Position numbers and translations under genes: made by a program
In this document: positions 1 through 7,773 of the stretch, one piece after another
Layout of the letters: each line of letters begins with the position of its first letter
Numbering within the stretch: position 1 is the stretch's first letter
NCBI RefSeq assembly: GCF_039649665.1
Contig: NZ_JBDJAW010000043.1
Location: 1-64,000, forward strand
Source: Microbispora sp. ZYX-F-249
GTDB taxonomy: Bacteria; Actinomycetota; Actinomycetes; Streptosporangiales; Streptosporangiaceae
Reading direction: 5' to 3'
DNA length: 64,000 nt
Notes under the pieces: generated by a model
Databases searched by the model: none
Told to the model about the DNA's origin: nothing
What the model saw: only the letters and a program-made list of their open reading frames with translations

Positions 1-133
1 CGCCTGCCAGTTCCACAACCGCGACCGCTACCACAACCCCGACCGCTACACCCGCCAAAGGGTCGGCACAGACCGCTGGGCCTTCACCTACCACCCGGCC
101 CGCCCAGCCCGGACCAGGCGGCTGCGAACCTGA
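1..133 (+). CDS. C-terminal end of a probable HNH-type nuclease (partial)
   Basis: An open frame enters from the left edge and ends at TGA 131-133. The 43 residues begin ACQFHNRDRYHNPD and continue to a DRWAFTY stretch and a basic Arg-rich tail. This pattern of a Cys-x2-His followed by a short aromatic segment resembles the tails of actinobacterial HNH endonuclease-domain proteins. The HNH core itself would lie outside the window, so the assignment is only a likeness. No start or upstream context is visible. Confidence 0.45.
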   Translation, partial: ACQFHNRDRYHNPDRYTRQRVGTDRWAFTYHPARPARTRRLRT

Positions 134-181
134 CATGTAGCGGAGGACACGGATCAGGGCCGGCGAATGAGGGCAGGCGGA

Positions 182-1072
182 TCAGAGCCAGTCGCCGTTC
201 TGGCCGACGGCGAGCAGGCGGTTCATGGTCTCCGGGGACCAGGTCCGGTCGGGCACGCGGTGGACGGCCCGGGACCTGCGCTGGGACTCCAGGTCGGGGA
301 ACAGGGCGAGCGAGACCTGACGCGCGGCGTCGACCACGAGCGGGGCCACCTTCTCCAGGGGAGTCCGGGCGTCGCCGACCAGGGAGATGCTGGCGACCGG
401 CCCCTCGTGGCCGCGCACGGCGGCGGCGACGCAGGAGATGTCGGGGAAGCACTCCCCTCGCTCGAAGGCGAGACCCCGGCGCTGCCGGATGCGGTTGAGC
501 TCCTGGTGCAGGGTGCCGATGTCGCCGATCGTCCGGTTGGTCAGGCGGCTGATGTGCCCGTCGATGAGCGCCTCGACCTGCTCGGGTTCCAGCCAGGCGA
601 GGATCGCCTTGCCGAGGGCGGTGCAGTGGGCGGGAGCCCGGCCCCCGACGCGGGACGGCACCGACAGAGCGAACCGCCCGCCGACCTTGTCGAGGTAGAA
701 GACCTCGGCACCGTCGAGCACGGCGAGGTGGACGACCATCCCGGTCCTGATCTGCAGGTTGTGCAGCAGCGGCGCGGCCGCCTCGCGGATCTCGCCGTGG
801 CTGCCGTCCCGGCCGCCGAGCCCGAGTGCCCGCTTGCCCAGGCTGTAGCCGAACGACGTGTGGTCCAGCCAGTTCAGCCGTACGAGCTGGTCGAGGATGC
901 GATGAGCCGTCGAGCGCGGGAGGTGCGTGCAGCGCGCCACGTCCTCGAGGGTGAGACGAGTGGAGCGACCGGTGAACGCGTCCATGATCAGCGTCATCCG
1001 TTCGACCATCGACGGCGGCAGCTCTCGCCGCGCGGGCGTCGTCGCCTCCTGCTCGGCCCGGAGAGCGGTCAT
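182..1072 (-). CDS. IclR family transcriptional regulator
   Basis: DNA-binding regulator of 296 residues, the usual IclR length. The N-terminal winged helix-turn-helix covers about residues 20-75 (LTLEDVARCTHLPRSTAHRI). The effector-binding domain follows to about residue 265, with the family-typical APAHCTALGKAILA and ERGECFPDISCVAAAV segments. The ATG at 1072 is chosen because GGGAGG lies 4 bases upstream; a TTG or GTG a few codons earlier is possible. It is divergent from the LLM flavoenzyme gene at 1290 and probably controls that gene or itself from the shared 217-bp intergenic region. The effector is unknown. Confidence 0.9.
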   Translation of the reverse strand: MTALRAEQEATTPARRELPPSMVERMTLIMDAFTGRSTRLTLEDVARCTHLPRSTAHRILDQLVRLNWLDHTSFGYSLGKRALGLGGRDGSHGEIREAAAPLLHNLQIRTGMVVHLAVLDGAEVFYLDKVGGRFALSVPSRVGGRAPAHCTALGKAILAWLEPEQVEALIDGHISRLTNRTIGDIGTLHQELNRIRQRRGLAFERGECFPDISCVAAAVRGHEGPVASISLVGDARTPLEKVAPLVVDAARQVSLALFPDLESQRRSRAVHRVPDRTWSPETMNRLLAVGQNGDWL

Positions 1073-1221
1073 CACACCTCCCAAAACTGAAATGAATTCT
1101 TGCTTCGGAATGTAGCAACGCTCAGCGCCCCTGAAAAGGGGGGAAGAGACATCCCCTTATGTTGCCCTCTGTCCGGTTCCGGTCAGCGGGACGAGCGGCG
1201 GCAGGGGCGTGCCCCTCCACT

Positions 1222-1233
1222 AGAAAGATTTCT
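1222..1233. promoter_or_regulatory. Possible IclR operator
   Basis: The perfect inverted repeat AGAAA-GA-TTTCT lies in the divergent IclR/LLM region, 56 bp before the LLM start. Short AT-rich palindromes of this kind are used by several IclR proteins. Assignment rests on position and symmetry only. Confidence 0.3.
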
Positions 1234-1289
1234 GCCACGCGTGTTTCCCGACGTGAGGCCCTGTTCCCGATCGATGTGGAGGTGCGCCG

Positions 1290-2171
1290 GTGCGGATCGG
1301 CATCGTCAGTCCTGTGGTGGTCCGGCTGCCCGGGGTCCACTCCGATTGGGAGCGCGAGGCAGGAGTGGAGGATCTGGCCCGGATCGCCGAGACCGCCGAC
1401 CGGCTGGGCTACCACCACCTCACCTGCAGCGAGCACGTGGCCGTCCCGGCCGGCATCGCCGCCGAGCGCGGCGCCGTCTACTGGGATCCGCTGGCGACCT
1501 TCGGCTACCTCGCCGCCCGCACGCGGCGGATCCGGCTGGTCACCCAGGTGCTGGTGCTCGGCTACCACCACCCTCTCGCCATCGCGAAGCGGTACGGCAC
1601 GCTCGACCGCGTCAGCGGCGGACGGCTCACGCTGGGCCTGGGCGTGGGCAGCCTCAAGGAGGAGTTCGAGCTGCTCGGCGCGCCGTTCGAGGGCCGGGGA
1701 GCACGGGCCGACGAGGCCATCGAGGCCCTGCGCGCCTCGCTCTCGGAGCGGGAGCCGCGGTTCCACGGCGAGTTCTACGACTTCTCGGGATTCGTGGTGG
1801 AGCCGCACGCCGTGCAGCCGCGGGTGCCACTGTGGATCGGCGGCCGCACCTCACGGTCGCTGCTACGGGCCGCGACCTACGGCGACGGGTGGGTGCCGTT
1901 CGGACTGCCCCTGGACACGCTCGCGTCGATGGTTCGCGAGGCGGACCTGCCGGACGCCTTCGACGTCGTCCTGTCCGCCGGACGCCCGGTGGACCCCCTC
2001 GGCGCTCCCGACGCCGCACGGCGCGCGCTGGAGCGGGTGCGCGACGCCGGCGCGACCGTGACCGGCGTCACCGTCGCCGCGACGTCGGCGGAGCACTACC
2101 GGGAGCAGTTGGAGGCGCTGCACGCCCTCGCGACCGCGATGGGCGCCGACTTCGGGAGGACCGATGGCTGA
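1290..2171 (+). CDS. LLM class (F420-type) flavin-dependent oxidoreductase
   Basis: Luciferase-like TIM-barrel oxidoreductase of 293 residues, close to the F420-dependent members (about 280-330). The N-terminus MRIGIVSPVVV, the GYHHLTCSEHV segment, the conserved GRLTLGLGVGSLKEEF stretch near residue 120 and PLWIGG near residue 190 are family hallmarks. Whether it uses F420 or FMN cannot be decided from sequence. GTG 1290 is supported by GGAGG about 8 bases upstream. The gene overlaps the following SnoaL-like gene by 8 bases, so they form an operon. Substrate unknown; an oxidation or reduction in a catabolic route is likely. Confidence 0.88.
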   Translation: MRIGIVSPVVVRLPGVHSDWEREAGVEDLARIAETADRLGYHHLTCSEHVAVPAGIAAERGAVYWDPLATFGYLAARTRRIRLVTQVLVLGYHHPLAIAKRYGTLDRVSGGRLTLGLGVGSLKEEFELLGAPFEGRGARADEAIEALRASLSEREPRFHGEFYDFSGFVVEPHAVQPRVPLWIGGRTSRSLLRAATYGDGWVPFGLPLDTLASMVREADLPDAFDVVLSAGRPVDPLGAPDAARRALERVRDAGATVTGVTVAATSAEHYREQLEALHALATAMGADFGRTDG

Positions 2172-2676
2172 CACGGCGATGACCGGGACCGACGCCGAAC
2201 GGCGGCTGGCCCGCCTGGAGGAGCGGGTCCGGATGCTGGAGGACGAGCGGGAGGTGACCCGGCTCATCCTCTCCTACGGCCCCCTGGTGGACAGCGGCAG
2301 CGCGGACGAGGTCGCCGAGCTGTGGGAGCCCGACGGCGTCTACGACGTGGACGAGCTGCTGATGCGCGGGCGGAAGCAGATCGCCGCCATGGTCCGCTCC
2401 GACGCCCATCAGGGCTGGATCGCGGGCGGCTGCGCGCACTTCAACGGCGCGCCGCACGTCACGGTGTCCGGCGACGAGGCGACCGCGATCGGCTACTCGC
2501 TGATGGTGGTGAACCGGCCCGAGGGCTTCACGCTGCGCCGGGCCACGGCCCACCACTGGACTCTGCGCCGCGGCCCGGAGGGCTGGCGGGTGGTCAACCG
2601 CACCGCGCGCGTGCTCGACGGGCGGCCGGAGTCCCCGCGGCTGCTGGCGGACGGCGTGGCCGGGAGGCCCGCGTGA
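2164..2676 (+). CDS. SnoaL-like / NTF2-fold protein
   Basis: 170-residue protein with an N-terminal helix (RLEERVRMLEDEREV) followed by a SnoaL/NTF2-like alpha+beta cone with the motif ELWEPDGVYDVDEL. Such domains act as small hydratases, isomerases or cyclases, or as ligand-binding partners. GGAGG precedes ATG 2164. It overlaps the upstream LLM gene and shares a GTGA overlap with the next SnoaL-like gene, so translation is probably coupled. The specific reaction is unknown. Confidence 0.8.
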   Translation: MADTAMTGTDAERRLARLEERVRMLEDEREVTRLILSYGPLVDSGSADEVAELWEPDGVYDVDELLMRGRKQIAAMVRSDAHQGWIAGGCAHFNGAPHVTVSGDEATAIGYSLMVVNRPEGFTLRRATAHHWTLRRGPEGWRVVNRTARVLDGRPESPRLLADGVAGRPA

Positions 2677-3080
2677 ACGACCGTGACCTGATCGCCGAGC
2701 GGCTGGCCCGGCTCGCCGCGGCGCTCGACCGGCGCGACTGGGACGCGATCGCGGGCATCTTCACCCCGGACGCCACCGGCTACCGCCGCAGGGGACGTGC
2801 GGAGATCGTCGCCACGATCCGGGCGCATCTCGGCGGCTGTGGCCCCTCCCAGCACCTGCTGGGCAACCACCGCGTCGAGATCGACGGCGACCGGGCCAGG
2901 TCGCTGACGTACGCGCGGGTCTACCACCAGGGCGCCGGGGCGTACGAGGGCCGCTTCTACGAGTGCTTCGGCGAATACGACGACCACTGGGAGCGCACGA
3001 GCGAGGGCTGGATGCTCACGTCCCGGGTGTTCGACATGACGATGTCGGCCGGCGACTTCGGGGTTCTCCAGCCCGGCTGA
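2673..3080 (+). CDS. SnoaL-like / NTF2-fold protein, second copy
   Basis: 135-residue NTF2-fold protein. GTG 2673 overlaps the preceding TGA (GTGA), which sets the start. The core LDRRDWDAIAGIFTPDATGY near residue 20 and a C-terminal WERTSEGWMLTSRVFDMTM strand match SnoaL_4-type domains. It sits directly after another SnoaL-like gene and an LLM flavoenzyme, so the three products probably act on one substrate series. Not a close copy of its neighbour; the pair may be two subunits or two steps. Confidence 0.78.
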   Translation: MNDRDLIAERLARLAAALDRRDWDAIAGIFTPDATGYRRRGRAEIVATIRAHLGGCGPSQHLLGNHRVEIDGDRARSLTYARVYHQGAGAYEGRFYECFGEYDDHWERTSEGWMLTSRVFDMTMSAGDFGVLQPG

Positions 3081-3187
3081 GCCCCGGTGCCGCCCGGTAG
3101 GGTGGGGGCATGCTTTGACGTCCGCCCGGTGCTCGGGCCCCTCCGCGGTTCTCCTTCGCTCATCCACGCTGACTCGAAGGAGAATCG

Positions 3188-4114
3188 ATGACCACCTCAT
3201 TCCGCATCGAGGTTCCCCGCGCGTTCGCCGCCTCCTACGGCGCGCACGGCGCCGAGGAGCGCGCCTGGATCGCCGGGCTGCCCCGCCTGGGCGGCGAGTT
3301 CCTGGAACGCTGGGGGCTGCGGCCCGACGGCCCCGCGGCCCACGGCATGGCGTCGCTGGTCGTGCCCGTGCTGCGGGCCGACGGGACACCCGCCGTGCTC
3401 AAACTGCAGCGGCTCCGGGAGGAGACCGCCGGCGTGGCCGACGGCCTGCGGGCGTGGAACGGCGACGGTGTCGTGCGCCTGCTGGACCATGACGAGCGGA
3501 GCGGCACGCAGCTGCTGGAACGGCTCGACGCGGCCCGGCCCCTGTCCTCGGTGGCCGACGACATCACGGCCCTGGAGATCCTGGCCGAGCTGCTGGCCCG
3601 CCTGACCTCGGTGCCCGCGCCCGAGGGGGTGCGGGGGCTGGCCGGGATCGCCGCCGCCATGCTCGACCAGGTCCCGCGGGCCGTACGCGCACTGCGCGAC
3701 CCCGGCGAGCGGCGGCTGGTGCACGCCTGCGCGTCGGCGGTGGCCGAGCTGGCCGGTGAGCCCGGCGACCGCCTGCTGCATTGGGACCTGCACTACGACA
3801 ACGTCCTCGCCGGGGAGCGCGAACCCTGGCTCGCCATCGATCCGGAACCGCTGGCCGGCGATCCCGGATTCGAGCTCCTGCCCGCCTTGGACAACCGGTG
3901 GGACGAGGTGGCGGCCACCGGCGACGTCGCCCGCGCGGTGCTCCGCCGCTTCGACCTGCTGACCGAGGTCGTCGGACTCGACCGGCGGCGGGCGGCCGGC
4001 TGGACCCTCGGCCGGGTGCTGCAGAACGCGTTGTGGGACGTGGACGACGGCAAGACGGCACTGGACCCCGTGCAGGTCGCCATCGCCACGACCCTGCTCC
4101 TTCGGCGACGCTAG
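3188..4114 (+). CDS. APH(6)/hydroxyurea-type phosphotransferase
   Basis: 308-residue small-molecule kinase of the aminoglycoside 6-phosphotransferase / hydroxyurea kinase family. The ATP-site Lys is probably in PAVLKLQRL (about residue 63). The catalytic loop HWDLHYDNVL is near residue 200 and the metal-binding IDPEPLAGDPGFEL follows at about 218. Family members modify streptomycin or hydroxyurea, but many chromosomal copies have no known resistance role. ATG 3188 has AAGGAGA upstream. It is a single gene, convergent with the SDR gene whose stop lies 10 bp away. Confidence 0.85.
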   Translation: MTTSFRIEVPRAFAASYGAHGAEERAWIAGLPRLGGEFLERWGLRPDGPAAHGMASLVVPVLRADGTPAVLKLQRLREETAGVADGLRAWNGDGVVRLLDHDERSGTQLLERLDAARPLSSVADDITALEILAELLARLTSVPAPEGVRGLAGIAAAMLDQVPRAVRALRDPGERRLVHACASAVAELAGEPGDRLLHWDLHYDNVLAGEREPWLAIDPEPLAGDPGFELLPALDNRWDEVAATGDVARAVLRRFDLLTEVVGLDRRRAAGWTLGRVLQNALWDVDDGKTALDPVQVAIATTLLLRRR

Positions 4115-4123
4115 CCGGACGTC

Positions 4124-4930
4124 TCAGGGCCGGTCGGGCATGTTGGTCCAGCCCTTGCCGTCGGCCCGGCCGTACCACCCGGACGCGGCGAGCGTGCCGC
4201 CGTCCACGGGGATGGTGTGGCCGGTGACGAACCGGGCCTCGTCGGAGGCGAGGAACTCCACGACGGCGGCGTAGTCGTCGGGCTCGCCGAACCGGCCGAG
4301 CGGCACCCACAGCGGGACCAGCCCCGGGTCTCGCCCGCGCAGCATCGCGCTCGCCGGCGTCTGCTCCGTGTCGGCGAGGTCGGGCGCGATCGCGTTGACC
4401 CGCACGCCGTACCGGCCGACCTCCACGGCGAGGCTCCTGGTGAAGGCCGACACCCCCGCGTTGTACGCCGAGTAGACGGCGTGGCCGGGGATGCCGCGGA
4501 ACGCCTCCACGGTGGAGTTGTTCACCACGCAGCCGGAGCCCTGCTCGACCATCACCGGCAGGATGGCGTGGGTCAGCGTGAACACGTGCCGGAGGTTCAG
4601 CTCGTACAGCCGCTGCCACTGGGCGGGGGTGCTGCGCAGGAACGTCCTGGCGGCCGGGCGGAAGTCGCCCACGTTGTTGATCAGCACGTCCACCCGGCCG
4701 CCGCCCGCGTCCAGCGCGGCGTCCCGTACGCGGTCGGCGGTCTCCTCGTCACTTGCGTCGCCGATCGCCGTGACGCAGCGCCCGCCGGCGGCCTCGATGT
4801 CGCGGCGGGCCCGCTCGGCCGCCTCCGCGTCGATGTCGTTGAGCACCACCAGGTCGCCGCGGCGGGCGAGCCTGCGGCTGACCGCGCCGCCGATGCCCAG
4901 CGCGCCCCCGGTCACCACGGAGACGGTCAT
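4124..4930 (-). CDS. SDR family oxidoreductase with altered catalytic Lys
   Basis: 268-residue Rossmann-fold short-chain dehydrogenase. TGGALGIG near residue 7 and NNVG near 85 mark the NAD(P) site. The active-site segment reads VYSAYNAGV: Tyr153 is present, but the usual Lys four residues later is Asn157. The position 13 before Tyr holds Thr140, preceded by Ser139. It may be a divergent enzyme or a non-catalytic member. ATG 4930 has a GGGAGG-type site and overlaps the end of the SnoaL-like gene by 4 bases, so LLM-SnoaL-SDR form one operon read leftwards. Confidence 0.85.
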   Translation of the reverse strand: MTVSVVTGGALGIGGAVSRRLARRGDLVVLNDIDAEAAERARRDIEAAGGRCVTAIGDASDEETADRVRDAALDAGGGRVDVLINNVGDFRPAARTFLRSTPAQWQRLYELNLRHVFTLTHAILPVMVEQGSGCVVNNSTVEAFRGIPGHAVYSAYNAGVSAFTRSLAVEVGRYGVRVNAIAPDLADTEQTPASAMLRGRDPGLVPLWVPLGRFGEPDDYAAVVEFLASDEARFVTGHTIPVDGGTLAASGWYGRADGKGWTNMPDRP

Positions 4931-5409
4931 CGCTCCCCCTCCCTGCCGCGTACGCGCCGCACCGGCCTGGTCTCGATCCAGTCGATCCGCACCTCGCGGC
5001 GGGCGATGCGCCAGGCGCCGTCGTGCCGCCGGTAGGTGTCGGCGTACCGCAGGTGCCAGACCAGGTCGGACGGCCCGTCAGCCCGTACGGACAGGTGATG
5101 GGCCACGCAGGCCACCGCGCCCGTGGCGGTGCCGGGCTCCGGCCCGGCGTCGAAGACCTGCCCGGCGATCGCGTGGAAGGTCATGGTGAGGTCCCGCAGC
5201 GCGCCCATCGCGCCGGCGATCTCGTCGTGGCCCGTACGCGCGGCGACCGGGTCGAGCGCGCGCGGCGGATCCGGTAGCACGAGCACCCCGCCGGGGGTGA
5301 ACAGCCCGGTCAGGCGCGGGATGTCGCGCCGGTCGGCGTACCACGCGTACCGGGCGACGAGGTCGGCCAGCGCGACGGCGTCGGCCGTGTCCAGGGTCAT
5401 CGTGCTCAT
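4927..5409 (-). CDS. SnoaL-like / NTF2-fold protein
   Basis: 160-residue SnoaL-like domain protein, with LVARYAWYADRRDIPRLTGL near residue 18 and a C-terminal YRRHDGAWRIARREVRIDW strand. Related in fold to the two SnoaL-like proteins at 2.2-3.1 kb. It sits between an LLM flavoenzyme gene (8 bp upstream) and an SDR gene (4-base overlap), so the reaction is probably a hydration or isomerisation step in the same route. ATG 5409 is used; ATG 5400 is also possible. Confidence 0.78.
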   Translation of the reverse strand: MSTMTLDTADAVALADLVARYAWYADRRDIPRLTGLFTPGGVLVLPDPPRALDPVAARTGHDEIAGAMGALRDLTMTFHAIAGQVFDAGPEPGTATGAVACVAHHLSVRADGPSDLVWHLRYADTYRRHDGAWRIARREVRIDWIETRPVRRVRGREGER

Positions 5410-5416
5410 CCCGTGC

Positions 5417-6361
5417 TCACCTCGGGGTCAGCCCGAGGCGGGCGGCGCAGGCCGACAGCTCGTCCGTCGCCGCCGCGAGGTCGGCCGTCGGGGTGGGGGA
5501 AAGCAGGATCCGGCCGGCGCCCAGGGAGGCCAGCGAGGCGGCCTTCTCCGGGGTGATGCGGGAGACCAGGTGACCGAGCGTGAGCTCCAGCGCTCCGGGG
5601 TCGCGCCCGCACGCCTCGGCCTCGGCGCGCATCACGCCGAGCAGCCTGCGCAGGTCGTCTCCCACGACGCCGAGCGGCTGGAAACCGTCGCCCAGGCGTC
5701 CGGCGCGCCGGGCCGCCGCGACGCTGTGCCCGCCGATGTGGACCGGCACGGTCCCGCGGACCGGCTTGGGGTAGGTCATCGCGCCGTCGAAGTGGAAGAA
5801 CTCGCCATGGTGGTCGACGCCGTGGTCGACGCCGTGGTCGACGCCGTGGTCGACGCCGTGGTCGACGCCGTGGTCGACGCCGTCCGGGCCGCCACCCGCC
5901 CACAGCGCGCGCATCACGCGGATCTGCTCGTCGGCCCGGCGGCCCCGGGTGGCGAAGTCGGTGCCGCAGGCCTCGATCTCCTCCTTCATCCAGCCCATGC
6001 CCACGCACACCCGCAGGCGCCCGCCGGACAGCGCGTCCACGGTCGCCAGGCGCTTGGCCAGCACGACCGGATGGTGGTTGGGCAGCACCAGGACACCGGT
6101 CGCCAGCCCGATCCGGCTCGTACGGCCGGCCAGGAAGGCGAGCAGGTCGAGCGGGTCGGGGATGTCGCAGTCGTCGGGCAGTTCCATCCGGCCCGAGCTG
6201 TCGTAGGGGTAGACGCTGGAGTAGCGGCTGATCACGACCGTGTGCTCGACCACCACGACGGACTCGAACCCGCACGCCTCGGCGTGCCGGGCGAAGCCCG
6301 CGATCCACTCGGGGTCGGCTGTCGTGTTCGCCGCAACCGGGGCCAGCACGGCGTATTTCAT
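5417..6361 (-). CDS. LLM class (F420-type) oxidoreductase with GVDH repeat loop
   Basis: 314-residue luciferase-like monooxygenase/F420 oxidoreductase. The start MKYAVLAPVAANT fits the family, so ATG 6361 is preferred to GTG 6373. Family motifs include GFESVVVVEHT, GRLRVCVGMGWMKEE near residue 115, and HGEFFHF with TYPKP near 190. Just before HGEFF an unusual insert of six GVDH repeats is encoded by a 12-bp tandem repeat. It is the first gene of a leftward LLM-SnoaL-SDR operon that mirrors the LLM-SnoaL set at 1.3-3.1 kb. Substrate unknown. Confidence 0.87.
   Translation of the reverse strand: MKYAVLAPVAANTTADPEWIAGFARHAEACGFESVVVVEHTVVISRYSSVYPYDSSGRMELPDDCDIPDPLDLLAFLAGRTSRIGLATGVLVLPNHHPVVLAKRLATVDALSGGRLRVCVGMGWMKEEIEACGTDFATRGRRADEQIRVMRALWAGGGPDGVDHGVDHGVDHGVDHGVDHGVDHHGEFFHFDGAMTYPKPVRGTVPVHIGGHSVAAARRAGRLGDGFQPLGVVGDDLRRLLGVMRAEAEACGRDPGALELTLGHLVSRITPEKAASLASLGAGRILLSPTPTADLAAATDELSACAARLGLTPR
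5812..5883. repeat. 12-bp tandem repeat, six copies
   Basis: Six perfect copies of GGTCGACGCCGT in a row, inside the LLM oxidoreductase gene and in frame. They encode (GVDH)n on the minus strand. Copy-number change would add or remove four residues without breaking the frame. Confidence 0.95.
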
Positions 6362-6509
6362 CGCTCCGCTCACGCCGGGACGCTATCGGCGCGGCCCGGG
6401 GCCGGACCGTGCTTCTCCCGATGACCGGGACGCTCCCCCACCCGCGCCGTGACCCATTCATGACCTTGATAGCCTGCCTGCTCCGAAAGGCACGGGGATC
6501 GGGGGCCCG

Positions 6510-7117
6510 ATGGGGGAAGGGCGGCGGGTACGGCTCGGTGCGCCGCTCGACACGGCCGGGATCGTCCTCGCCACGGCCTTCTTCTGCCTGTCGCTCACGC
6601 CGTCGCTGCTGCCCCGCCCCTGGACGCTGCGGGGGATCATCGCGGGCGTGCTGTCCGCCACCGGATACCTGGTGGGCGTGATCGCCGGCGCGCGCGTACG
6701 CCCGGCCGCGGCCCGGATCCCGGTTCACACCATGACGCGGACCAGGGTGCGGTGGCGCGCGGGGTGGAACCGCACGGGACGGCGGCGGGTCCGGCGCGGG
6801 CGCTGGGCCGTCTCCTCGGGCGATGGTTCCCCGCGACGGCCGCGCAGTTCGCCGCGGGGCACCGGCCCGCACTGCTGGTCTTCGAGGAGAGCCTGGGGGC
6901 GTTCGGCGCGGAGTCGGCGTTCGGCGGCGACCGGGACCTGCGCGAGCCCGTCTACCGGGACGGCGAGACCGTGCGCTTCGCCAACCGGCCCTCGGACCTG
7001 GACGTCCCGGCGTCGCCGTGGAAGCGGCCGCGGGTCGTCTACCTGCAGCATCCCTCGGACCCGAACGTGTGGTGGACGCGCCGGCGGGGCACGGCCACGA
7101 CCACGACGGCGAGGTGA
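6510..7117 (+). pseudogene. Decayed alpha/beta-hydrolase (Abhydrolase_9 type)
   Basis: Frame 6510 onward encodes MGEGRRVRLG and then a membrane segment containing FFCLSLTPSLLPRPW, typical of the N-terminal membrane domain of this roughly 500-residue family. A second frame (about 6752-7117) carries pieces of the catalytic domain: RPALLVFEESLGAFGAESAFGG and SPWKRPRVVYLQHPSDPNVWW. The middle of the gene is missing, the two parts are in different frames, and about 35 residues between FGG and PVYRDGETVRFA appear deleted. The nucleophile elbow reads FEESLG where FGESLG is expected. A broken remnant rather than a working gene. Confidence 0.75.
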
Positions 7118-7155
7118 TCGCCGCGTGGGCGCGGATCGCGCACCGCGACACCGGT

Positions 7156-7746
7156 TCAGGCCTCCAGTGAGTCGATCCAGGCGAGCAGCCGGGCCCCCTC
7201 ACGCGTCATGATCCCGGGGTCGCGCAGGGCGTTGGCCAGCAGCGACATGCCCTGGTAGGCGCCCACCAGGGTCAGCGCGAGGCCGTCGGGCTCGGGCAGG
7301 CCGAGCTCGCGGAATTGCTGCTCGACCCAGTCGAGCAGCAGCCGGATGACCTTGCCCGCCTCCGCGTCCAGGCCACCCTCGTCGCGTTTGTCCAGCTCGG
7401 CGGCGAGCGTGCCGGTCGGGCAGCCGTACCGTGCCGCGACGTCGCGCTGGCCGACCCACGCCTCCACGAGCCCCTTGAGCCGATCGCGCGGGTCCGGCAG
7501 CCGCTCCAGCCGCTCGGTGAGCTCCCCGAGGTGCCGGGCGTGCTCGTCCAGCGCGGCGGCGACGAGCTCGTCCTTGGTCTTGAAGTAGTAGTAGACGTTG
7601 CCCACGGGGACGTCGGCGGCGCGGGCGATGTCGGCGATGGTCGTGCGCTCGGCGCCCTGCCGGTGCACGACCTCGGCGGCGGCGGCCGTCAGCCGCCGCC
7701 GCTTGGCGCTCGCGGCCCGCACCCGGGCACTCGTCGAGTCAGTCAC
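7156..7746 (-). CDS. TetR family transcriptional regulator
   Basis: 196-residue repressor-type protein. The helix-turn-helix spans about residues 25-60 (TTIADIARAADVPVGNVYYYFKTKDEL) and the C-terminal ligand domain contains YGCPTGTLAAEL, as in LmrA/YxaF-like TetR proteins. GTG 7746 is the start. A perfect 20-bp palindrome covers the start codon, pointing to autorepression. A palindrome with the same arms lies before the haloalkane dehalogenase operon at 50.5 kb, so that operon is a predicted target. Confidence 0.9.
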   Translation of the reverse strand: MTDSTSARVRAASAKRRRLTAAAAEVVHRQGAERTTIADIARAADVPVGNVYYYFKTKDELVAAALDEHARHLGELTERLERLPDPRDRLKGLVEAWVGQRDVAARYGCPTGTLAAELDKRDEGGLDAEAGKVIRLLLDWVEQQFRELGLPEPDGLALTLVGAYQGMSLLANALRDPGIMTREGARLLAWIDSLEA

Positions 7747-7756
7747 CCGACTGACT
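7737..7756. promoter_or_regulatory. TetR operator, palindrome over the tetR start
   Basis: Perfect inverted repeat AGTCAGTC-ACCC-GACTGACT covering the GTG start of the TetR gene. The same arms recur at 50497-50516 with only one spacer base changed (GCCC). Confidence 0.75.
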
Positions 7757-7773
7757 ATAGGTGGTGCTCCGCG

